Part shown: positions 10,481-19,040 of the stretch, piece by piece
Numbering within the stretch: position 1 is the first letter of the stretch
How the letters are laid out: each line of letters begins with the position of its first letter
Assembly: GCA_024741835.1 (NCBI GenBank)
Contig: JAENRP010000382.1
Coordinates: 1 to 32,795 of the forward strand
From: Diplocarpon mali
Lineage: Eukaryota; Ascomycota; Leotiomycetes; Helotiales; Drepanopezizaceae
Direction of reading: 5' to 3'
DNA length: 32,795 nucleotides
Notes under the pieces: generated by a model
What the model saw: only the letters and a program-made list of their open reading frames with translations
Databases searched by the model: none
What the model was told of the DNA's origin: nothing
Program-made: the position numbers and the translations under genes

Positions 10481-12256
10481 ATGTCGACAGTCAGTGACCC
10501 CAGGTCTCTCGAGAAGCAGAATGATAAGCCCGCACCAACACCCGAAGTCGACCGTGAAGCCGTCAAGCCGGATGTTGGTCCAATTCCTCCGGCTCGAGAC
10601 GAAGACACGACGCTCGCGGTCCTCGAACTCGTCAAAGCTAAGGATGTCCACCATCCGATACATTGGCCCGCATGGAAGCGATGGGGAATTGTTGTGCTAT
10701 ACTGCTGGCTACAGGTCTTTGTGACACTCACGAGCACAACCTATGTTGGTGCAGAATACCTCATAAAAGAGAAATGGGGAGGGGGCACGCAAGTGGTAAC
10801 CCTAGGGCAGAGTATGTTCGTTGTTGGGAATGCTGTTGGTCCAGCCTTTTTGGGACCTCTGTCGTAAGTCACATACTGGCCGAATATTAAAGCCCATGCT
10901 TATCGACTTGGCCAGAGACATTGGAGGTCGTAAATGGGTTTACGTTGTCAGTATCGCTTGCTATGCCATCCTAAACTTCGTGAGTGATTAAAAGAAACCA
11001 TGAGATGCATAGTTTGACCAAGTTACAAGGGAACCGCATACGCCCGTAATCTACCAATGCTAATTATCTTCATGTTTCTCGCTGGCACAGCCGGGTCAAC
11101 AGCGCTTTCCAATGTGGCCGGAACTATCGCGGATCTCTTCGGGGACGTTGATGGAGCCGGACAAGCCATGGCTCTTTTTGTAGTCAGCGCAAATGTCGGG
11201 CCCTCTCTCGGATCTCCTGTCGGCGGATGGATCACGGAAAATCCAAGTCTGGGTCTGAAATGGATATTTCTTATTAACGTAATCATTGGCTTTGGGTTTG
11301 CGGTTATGATGTGTTTCATCCCCGAAACACTTCCTCGATTGGTTATCGCGAAAGCAGCGATGAAATCCGCAGAAGCCGATGCCGATGAGCAAGCCATCCT
11401 GACAAGCAGGGTTAATGTTCTGCAAGAGCTTCGCTTCGTAGCGACCATGACATTCCGAATCATGCTGACAGAGCCAATAGTCCTCTGCCTTGGCATTTAT
11501 AAGTAGGTGATCGTTAGGGATCAGTACGGTCAGTAAACCCGCTGACTGTGGTCGTGTAGTGGCTTCACCTACGGAATTCTCTTTTTATATCTCGATGGTG
11601 TGTTTGATGTCTTCGTGATCAATAATGGGCTCTCGTAGGTAATCTACCCAAGTACCTAGGGATCCAGTTAACAACGAGCAGCATCATTTCGGCCGATCTC
11701 ACCTACCTGAATTTCGTAGTAGGAGTGATCGTCATGTTCTGCTCCGTCCCTGTTCAGACATGGTTCTACGCAAGAGATCGCAAGAGGTACGGTCACAACA
11801 GACCCGAAGCTCGATTCTTGGTCTCGCTTGTCACAGTCTGGCTGTTCCCAATTACACTGCTCTGGTTTGCGTTTACTAGTGATGGAAAGACATCCTATTG
11901 GTCACCAATCGTAGCCGGCGGCATGCTAGGCTTTGCTGATCCACTGCTTTGGCTTAGCATGCTGAACTACATTACTGGTATGTACCGACATCTCCAAAGC
12001 ATGCGAACAGTTTCTAAAGCGTTTAGACTCCTACCCCAACGTAGCAGCTTCAGCGATTGCAGCATTCCTCATCCCATCGTTCCTGATGGCAGCTGTTCTT
12101 GCCCATCTCGGGGTCCTCATGTTTGAAAACATGACTACCAAGTGGGCCATGGCCACTATTGGCTTCATCTCCTTTACTCTCTGTGCCACGATCTACTTTG
12201 TGTACTTCTTTGGGGCTAGGATCCGGATGAGGAGCAAACTTGCCAGAACATTCTAG
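10481..12256 (+). CDS. MFS transporter, DHA1-type drug/metabolite exporter
   Basis: Six exons, 10481-10863, 10916-10979, 11030-11502, 11560-11634, 11682-11977 and 12027-12256, total 1521 nt and 506 aa, normal for a 12-helix DHA1 protein. Introns are 47-57 nt; the one at 11503 has a clear CTGAC branch. After a soluble Pro/Asp-rich N-terminus (about 65 aa) come WGIVVLYCWLQVFVTLTST (TM1), PLSDIGGRKW (motif A, loop 2-3, S128-K134) and ANVGPSLGSPVGGW (motif C, antiporter signature). Then come FIPETLPRL, the central loop and NGFTYGILFLYLDG. The last exon gives DSYPNVAASAIAAFLIPSFL and a basic tail. DHA1 proteins use the proton gradient to export drugs, polyamines or secondary metabolites across the plasma membrane. 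The substrate cannot be told. No biosynthetic cluster is seen beside it. Confidence 0.92.
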
Positions 12257-12835
12257 TGGGTTGAGCGAGTGCTAGCGCTTCTGATATGGTTGGATATCCT
12301 TGCATTTTAGATATCTGATATTCTAATGCCAGACTTAAATGATATCTAGGATCAATGTATTGTAAAGTATGATGCAACGCTGCGAAGACACAGACACGAC
12401 CTGAAGGCCTCGAGGCAATTGGTGTGAATCCGAAAATACCTCCAGTGTATATTGCAAACGACTTCAGTTGCGCATGGGTAAGTATATATTGTATTTAAGC
12501 CGATTGCGTTCAACTACTCTTAATTCAGCCTGGAGCCAAACAATCCAATCCCGAGTGGGGAAGTTACCTCGGTTCAGCCTCGTGTTTCCACAGAACGCAA
12601 TAAAAATCTAGTAATTTCGTAGCTAGACACAAGAACGATATCGAAAATCGAAAATTCCTCTCTATTTGCCCTCTATATAGAATTTCGTACTGCCTGCAGT
12701 TTCATATTCCAGATAAAATACTCTGAAGTCTATGCTCTTCCGCTCACTTGCCAGTAATTCGAGAGATTCCACATGTCTGAAAGAACAAAATGACTTGTTC
12801 TCTTGGCATGTACCTCCCTGGCGGAACAGAATCTT
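12257..12835. other. Convergent 3' intergenic region
   Basis: This AT-leaning stretch lies between the stop of the MFS gene (plus) and the stop of the small secreted protein gene (minus). It must hold both 3' UTRs and polyadenylation sites. I see no gene in it. Confidence 0.6.
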
Positions 12836-13131
12836 CTAAGTGTCACAGCAGTAGAAGTTGCATGTGGTGATCTAGGAGGGTTAGCAAACATACAGGAACA
12901 TTGGTGTCTTCTTTCCATGTTTACCTCGCCATTCTTTTTAACTTCCGTGGGCCCCATGAACCCTGAAAAGCCCTTATTGTTGCAATAGGTTTTCAAATCT
13001 GCGTCCTGCCCTGAACAAGTGTACTTGCCGTTCACATAGTGGGGTGAAACTGTGTCCGTGACGCCTGAACATCCGATGGCGTGAGCAGCAGCTGAAAAGC
13101 CAAGTGCAAGGAGGATTTGTGTGAACTTCAT
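12836..13131 (-). CDS. Small secreted six-cysteine protein
   Basis: Two exons, 13131-12925 and 12871-12836, joined across a 53-nt intron (GTAAAC donor, GCTAAC branch, CCTAG acceptor), give an 80-aa protein. MKFTQILLALGFSAAAHA is a clear signal peptide with an AHA cleavage site. The mature chain of about 62 residues carries six cysteines (GCSG, YTCSG, KTYCNN, TTCNFYCC) and ends in CCDT. The unspliced frame reads on for 64 further residues with no signal or domain; splicing restores a compact Cys-ending protein, which is why I chose it. The intron's donor, branch and acceptor are all textbook. Such proteins are typical candidate effectors, antimicrobial peptides or surface proteins, but I do not recognise the family. 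It lies about 700 bp from an AT-rich repeat block, a setting common for fast-evolving secreted genes. Confidence 0.82.
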
Positions 13132-13849
13132 GTTGTCTGATCTGAAGTAGTGAAGTTGTCAAGACAGAACGAGTTGGAGATATAGGTAGTGACTAGGAAT
13201 TCGAAGGAACGTGTTGGCCTGCCTTTTCGTCTAAGGTGAAGGGCAGCTCATTATACACATGATTTCGCAGCTGGGCTCCGCAGAAATTTAACTCTTACAC
13301 CCATCTCGTTTTCCGGGAAGGGTGGATCGCAAATCTCACTGTTTAGTATTACACTTTCGTGTTCGTACGGTAAGAATCAAATGCTAAAAGCTAAATGGCT
13401 AGAAAACCGACACAGCGTTCTCGAAAAAAAAAAAAAAAAAAAAATCCTACACGGGACCTACAAAGTTGGATATCCTCAAGTCATTCGGCTTGGTTCGCTT
13501 GTTGCTTCAAATGGTCGAAATCTCTATACTTTCCGTGGATTTCTGGCCTGGTTTTGATTCTGCTTGCGCGGACGAAGACGACGAAGGGAGCATGTCGTGT
13601 GGGCGGCTGACTTGGCACCATGGCTCCTATACCATACACCCGTTTGTATGAAACGAGAACTCAAATTTTGATTGGTGAGTTTTCGATCTTTTGACTTCGG
13701 TTTCAGTATAATAAGTAGGGTCAGGTATGAACTGGCCTTAAATTGCTGCGCGCTCGCGGCTCGTACTTGGCAGGCAAGAGGGCGGCTAATCATGAGGCTG
13801 CTCCGGGAATAAGATTAGCGGGGGTTATAGCGGCTGGCTTTTTACCCTA
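13132..13849. promoter_or_regulatory. Upstream region of the secreted protein gene, with A21 tract
   Basis: Read on the minus strand, the 60 nt before the ATG form a C/A/T-rich leader. CTATATC (about 13178-13184) and GTATAATG (about 13250-13257) are possible TATA elements. A run of 21 A residues sits at 13424-13444. Beyond about 13800 the sequence passes into the AT-rich repeat block. No gene is evident. Confidence 0.45.
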
Positions 13850-13854
13850 TTTCC

Positions 13855-14845
13855 CCTTTTAATGTACTATATTAGTTCTAAGCTATATAGTATAAGTAGG
13901 AAATGCTATAGTCGGATTGATATACAAGAAGAAACTAGCTTAAACTCCTTATATCTTTACTATTTAGCCTAATGTACCTATAGCACCTGATTTCTTAAAT
14001 AAGAGTCTAACCTGTCCCTTAGTCGATAGTTATTTCCTTTAAGTCTTGGGCGAGTACGTTCCTAGAAGGTGCCTTAATAAGTATTATTGTTTTAGGTTCT
14101 TAATTTAAAGATAAGCCCCTTAAACTAATAGCGGCTATTTATTAAAGTATTTTAAGCGTTTTACTAATCGGCGCTTTGACGACCAGGAGTATATAACCTC
14201 TGACTCGGCACCGATACGGATGCGAATAATAATGCGGTGTACAATAGGACTTCTGAGTAATGACTTAGAATCAACAATTACAGAGCCTAGAGTGAATAAG
14301 TGGAGTATATATATATAAACAGAAGTAGGGCCACAACGGCGGCTAGCTAAGGCGTAGCCGAAGTGGGCCATAACCAGGTCCAGCCCCATCCATGGTGACA
14401 TCTATTATAGGCGGCAGCTTTTGATTATAACCCTTCTTATCGACTTTATATGGAGTATTAAGATATATCTTTCTCCTTCTCTTCTTCTTTATATACTGTA
14501 ATTTGCCTTCTTCCCTTTAATATCTCTTATCAAGCCTTGCATTTAATTGTAAGTATATATTTAAATTATTCTATTCTACTAAAGTACGTAAGCAGAGGTC
14601 GAATGTAAAAGGTATTTACAAAAGAGGTAGTATAGTGAAAATATTTTTTTTCTTCCAACATTTGCGAAAGTTCTAGCTTTATTTGACTTAGGATTTGATT
14701 ACTTGACAATCGAAAGGACTTGATCTTAGCTTTAAAAACTCTTAAAGATTCTGCAGGTTTATAAGAGATACTATATATAAGTATGAAGTCGTTGGCTTCT
14801 GGCCTTTTACTCTGTATATATATAATTTTTACTTGCTTTTTATAT
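13855..14845 (+). repeat. AT-rich decayed repeat, copy A
   Basis: About 1 kb, non-coding and TA-rich. Its start (TAGTTCTAAGCTATATAGTA, near 13874) is repeated near 14853 and, inverted, at about 16610-16630. Its 3' half (about 14570-14800, with GTCGAA..GTAAA..GGTATTT and CTGCAGGTT) recurs directly at about 16985-17160 and inverted at about 15670-15850. Compared with copy C it shows many C-to-T changes, as RIP would leave. It lacks a central segment of a few hundred bp present in B and C, so it is an internally deleted copy. No ORF remains to identify the family. Confidence 0.7.
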
Positions 14846-14895
14846 ATCATACTAGTTCTAAACTATAGAGCATAAATAGAAAACGCTACAGTTGT

Positions 14896-15174
14896 AACGA
14901 TGGCACTACAGAGTTATGGCGTCTCCAGCACTGAGACATATCTAGAGCTGGGTTTCCCCAGTTTCTACTCTAATTAGGTATACTAGATATGCTTACATAA
15001 TATTACAGGAATGTGCAACAGGGCCTTTGGCCAGTGTATTTAAGTAGGGAGACTCTTCATATAGAGCTCTCCAAGTTCTTCGTTTTCTTTATAGTAGACT
15101 TATAGAATACGCCTTTGAATCTAGTTTTGCTACCATAGTTGATCCCGCAATACTGGTGGTTCTGCGTCATAATT
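14896..15174. mobile_element. 279-bp insert in copy C with 5-bp target duplication
   Basis: This segment is absent from copies A and B at the matching point. It is flanked by GTTGT on both sides (14891-14895 and 15175-15179), consistent with a 5-bp target-site duplication. Its ends are AACGATGGC.. and ..GTCATAATT, which pair imperfectly in inverted orientation. It could be a decayed solo LTR or a MITE; the exact ends are uncertain because of point mutation. Confidence 0.45.
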
Positions 15175-15630
15175 GTTGTATTAGGTATGAGGAGAAACTC
15201 GTGTAAAAACTCATCAAATTCAGTTTTTATTAATACGCAGATTCCTGCATGGCGCTCGTTCCCTTGATTCCTAGGATCGTCTTATAGTGATATATCATAT
15301 GCGATCGGAGGGGTTTTAGAGAGACTTCGGAGGGATGTATAGCCCGAGGACCTCAGTGGTATATTTGTACTCGGCTAGGAGGAATACAGGAGGGAGGTGA
15401 TTCAGAGGTATAAAGGTACCATCTCGGCCCTATATAGAAGGGGGATATATACTTTATAGACTTTATAATACATGCATTTTTGATCAAGTACTCGACTTTA
15501 TTCAGGTGAATATCGATACCGGTACGGAACCTACAGCTTTAGCCTGGGACATTTACACGGGACCTTGCCGTTTAAATAGGAGTTTGACTTGTACCTTAGT
15601 AGATAGTTTCTTTAAGTCTTAAGTAAGAAG

Positions 15631-16663
15631 ATTTTTCAAACGACAACGGCAATACTTATTTATAATATCTCTCATAAACCTGCAGACTTTAAAAGAGTCT
15701 ATAAAGCTAAGATCAACTTTTCAAATATAAAAGTACTAAGCCCTAACTCAAACAAAGCTAGAACTTTTGATAATATCAGAATAATTTTTTATTTTTATTT
15801 TTATTATATCACCTCAGTTATAAATACCCTTTAATTCCGACGTTCATTTAACATACTAAAGTTGTTTAAATATATACTTACGATTAAAAGAAAAGCTTAG
15901 TAAAGGATATAAAAGGAAAAAAGGAAAGTTAAAATATACAAGAAAAGGAGAAGAGGGAAAAGGGTATATTTTATTACTTTTAGATAAAGTCAATAAGAAG
16001 GGTTACAATAAGAAGCTACCACGAACCAAGAAACACTTAATATAATTAAATAAATAGCCACTACAAGTATAAACAACTTATTTTATAATAAGTAGCCCAA
16101 CACAGCTCTATTTATTAAGGCACCTTTCGCGAATGTACTGGCCTAAGACTTGAAGGGAATGACTATCGACCAAGGTATAGGTTAAACTCCAATTCAAGTA
16201 ATCAAGAATCATAGGTATATATAGGTTCCGTACCAGTATCGATATTCACGTGAATAAAGTCGAGTAAATGGGTCAAAATGCATATATTGTAAAGTCTGTA
16301 AAGTGTGTCTTTCTATACTAGGCCGAGATGGTACCTTTATACCTCTGGATCACCTCCCTTCCTGTATTCCTCTAAGCCTACTACTAGCATACCACTAAGG
16401 CCCTCGGATTGTAAGACGCTCCGAGGTCCCTCTGAAACCCCTTAGATCGCTTACGATATATCACTATAGGATGATCCTTAGAATGAGCAGAACGAGCGCT
16501 CCATAGGAACCTGCGTACCAATAGTATAATAGGCTAAATAGTAAAGATATACGGAGTTTTTAAACTAGTTTCTCGTTATATATGAATCCGACTAAAGCGT
16601 TTCCCGCTTATGCTATATAGCTTAGAACTACCACAGTAGATTAAAAGGGAAAAGGATGTTTTG
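15631..16663 (-). mobile_element. Same repeat, copy B, inserted in reverse inside copy C
   Basis: Read on the minus strand, 16663 to 15631 follows the same word order as copies A and C: TAGTTCTAAGCTATATAGC, then the block with GGTACCATCTCGGCC, ATCGATACTGGTACGGAACC, TGCCTTAATAAA and CTGCAGGTTTATGAGA. It sits exactly where copy C breaks. AAGAAG flanks both sides (15625-15630 and 16664-16669), a candidate target duplication. TTCAAA-type words lie at both ends in inverted orientation (near 15635 and 16662), suggesting short terminal inverted repeats. A non-autonomous TIR element is the simplest reading. Confidence 0.6.
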
Positions 16664-17215
16664 AAGAAGTGCTTTAATAAACATAGTCGCCTTAGGTTCC
16701 CTGTCTTAGGATCGGCCCTCGTTGCCTATGAAACCAATTATTTAACTATATCAAGCCTCTTGCTAGTTAACGGCAGCTATTGATTCCGACCTTTTCTACC
16801 AGCTTTAGGTTTTCGAGAACCCCTTGAACGAGAATCTCTAGAGCCGCGAGGCTCTGGAATGTATCCTATCCTCTCTTCCTTCTCCTTGTATACTATAACC
16901 CGCCTCGGCCCCCTTCGAGTCTATTATTGAGCTCTTCCTTTACTTATTGGAATGTGATTGAGTACTCTCAAGGTACGCAAGTAGGGGTCGAAAGTAAAGG
17001 GTATTTTAAAGAAGGCAGTGGAAAAAAGATTCGTCCAACGCTTCTGAGGGGTTCGAGCTTTACTCGGCTTAGAGTTTGATTATCTTATAGTCGAAAGGAC
17101 TCAATCTTAGCTCTGCAGACTCTTTAGAGAGAATCTAAAGAACCTGCAGGTTCATAGGAGACTCCGTGTACAGGTGTTGAGTCGTCGTCTCCCCTTCCTC
17201 TGTGTTAGTAAGGGG

Positions 17216-18933
17216 CGCCAGAGTATTCGAATTTCAATACTTTGCAGTTCTTGAAATCTTTGATGGTAGCCAACAAGGCATAAGCGGAGTACTTCTCTAT
17301 AGTATCTTCATCCTATGGCGGTTAATCTCGCGGGCTCTTATATCATAGCTAATCTGTAAGTAACTAAGGCTAGTATGTTAAGAGTCCAGGGGTAGAAGTT
17401 ACCGGCTGTAGCTCTGCATGCCATGTACTAAAGTGTATTTCCTACTTGGGAACCAGACGTATTGGATTCAGAGATGTTCTTTACAATAACTGAAAAAAAA
17501 AATCAGCAATGTTCTACTTTGCGCTTGAATCTGGAGTTTTCTTTCAAGTCTGTCATTCTGCTTTAGGCGTTGGCAGAATCGTCCGCTGATATCAAGGACT
17601 TTTACCATCGCTCATGCCCCCGAGGAAAATATCATCCTGCTATAGTCCAGCGGGGTTCTTTCGTCACTTCTTTTTTGGTGTCTAATCTTTTTCTTCGCAA
17701 ATCGACTTTAATACATAGGAAGAAGCAAGGAACTACCTGCAGCTAGAGCAGGGTCTGTGACAAGATTATCCTGATCTTTTTTTGAGACTTTACTAATGAC
17801 TAAAATAAAGATTCTGTATAATAAACAAATGTCAAGGTGTCATCTTGTTAAGAGGGGACAAAAGATACCCGCCATAGTACCTTGTCGCAGGCCAGATAAA
17901 CAATATAGGAAAGTAGATTTCACCTTGTAGACCGATGATGGTCACCTGTTGAAGTAACACTAATATAACTATTTGGCCTGCGACAGAGTAGCTTCTTTGG
18001 AAATACTAACCTCGAGGTATAGAGTACAATCAATGATCACCCAAATAGTACCAAGTTTGCATTGCAGGGCATCTCCAAAGACATACTTTAAGCTACATAG
18101 CTAGGTAATCCTCTAACAGGAGTCTAGAAGAGTGCACAAGAAAGTATGAGCTGCTAACGATGGTTGTTGGTGTCTTGTATTCTGAGAGAGAAGGAGAGAG
18201 AGCTCTCCTTGAGAATATCCAAGTGAGAGTGTCTAGGCCTTAGCGCCGCGGCATTATATCATGTGATTCGCATGTGATATGCACTCACCTGCAACACGCT
18301 ACACATATGAATTGTATTCACAGTTAGCCATAAGGTCTGCATGTATTATGATGGCTATTGAGGGTATAGTCAGCGCAAGAGCGACAAGTGACAAATAGGC
18401 TACAGAAAACATATTTACTACCAGGGTGGTAGCAAGTAGGTGTGTAGCAAGAACTAGAAATTGAAAATATCAAATGAATAGAGCGACCTATCCCAGAGTG
18501 GAAGGGAAAGTTGCTTGTAAAGAATACGTACTTATTGGCCTTGGTGCTAGCGGAAGCATGGATTCCGTGAGGTTATGCAGACCAAGGCGGGGCTGGTTGA
18601 AGAATCGCAACTCCGTATGGACGACTTTGCAACGTTGGTTATTTGTCAGACGTGAAATTTCCAAAGAGATTGAATTGTGTATCGAGGGGAGTTTTATGGT
18701 CTTTAGCTTAGACCGATCTGATGAGCCGTTTTACGTGCAGAGATTATTCGATTTGAGGCTCAGAGAGTAGTACGAATCGGGTTTTCATGCTTGGTGACTT
18801 GACAGCAGGTCAACGGGTGACTACTTTTGGTTAGCAGATCATGAATTAGGATCTGAACTGGTGCAGTGCAAATCGCTATGCGAAGTAGGTCCTGAAACCC
18901 TACCTCAATGTTGACGAGCTGATTATCTATCTT
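17216..18933. other. AT-leaning gene-free stretch
   Basis: Only one open frame approaches 100 codons (18474-18770, plus). It has no signal, domain or familiar motif and follows decayed repeat DNA, so I treat it as chance. The MITE-like element at 17883-17985 is the only structure I can define here. Confidence 0.5.
17883..17985. mobile_element. MITE-like element with 12-bp perfect terminal inverted repeats
   Basis: TGTCGCAGGCCA at 17883-17894 is mirrored by TGGCCTGCGACA at 17974-17985; with one mismatch the pairing extends to 16 bp (followed by [G/A]ATA). The span is 103 bp with no coding capacity. I see no convincing target duplication in the flanks. It could instead be a simple hairpin-forming repeat. 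Confidence 0.5.
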
Positions 18934-18938
18934 GATAC

Positions 18939-19035
18939 TGTTAGAATATACAAGGATTGTGCTTATGTAATCGTACCTTGTATATTACTCTTGCAGCTCC
19001 ATAGAACTCAGAATCTACACCTTTAGATTCTATCA
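18939..19035 (+). mobile_element. Solo LTR, 97 bp, with 5-bp target duplication GATAC
   Basis: The element begins TGTTAGAAT and ends ATTCTATCA, so it has TG..CA ends and 8 of 9 terminal bases pair as inverted repeats. GATAC occurs immediately before (18934-18938) and after (19036-19040), the 5-bp duplication expected of a retrotransposon integrase. Its 3' two-thirds is nearly repeated at 31363-31425. A solo LTR arises by recombination between the two LTRs of a full element; the short length would suit a small Copia- or TRIM-type element. Strand follows the usual TG-to-CA reading and is not otherwise fixed. Confidence 0.75.
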
Positions 19036-19040
19036 GATAC

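Larger units (their letters stand above)
14846..17215 (+). repeat. Same repeat, copy C, split by two insertions
   Basis: The left part is 14846-15630 and the right part is 16664-17215. Left-part words (GGTACCATCTCGGCC, ATCGATACCGGTACGGAACC, TTTAAGTCTTAAGTAAGAAG) and right-part words (GTGCTTTAATAAAC, GGTCGAAAGTAAAGGGTATT) fall in the same order as in A and B. Copy C is therefore interrupted by B (15631-16663), and its left part also by a 279-bp insert (14896-15174). It is the least AT-shifted copy, for example keeping CCCGCCTCGGCCCCC where A has TTTGCCTTC. Confidence 0.65.

Noticed and set aside
9968..10663. A 231-codon minus-strand frame before and over the MFS start
   Set aside because: It runs antisense to exon 1 of a well-supported transporter, is Arg/Gly-rich and has no domain; a shadow frame.
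13855..17215. CRISPR-like array
   Set aside because: The repeats are long, few, inverted and diverged, with no regular spacers; the host is a fungus.
18474..18770. A 98-codon plus-strand frame beside the solo LTR
   Set aside because: No recognisable motif and located in decayed repeat DNA.
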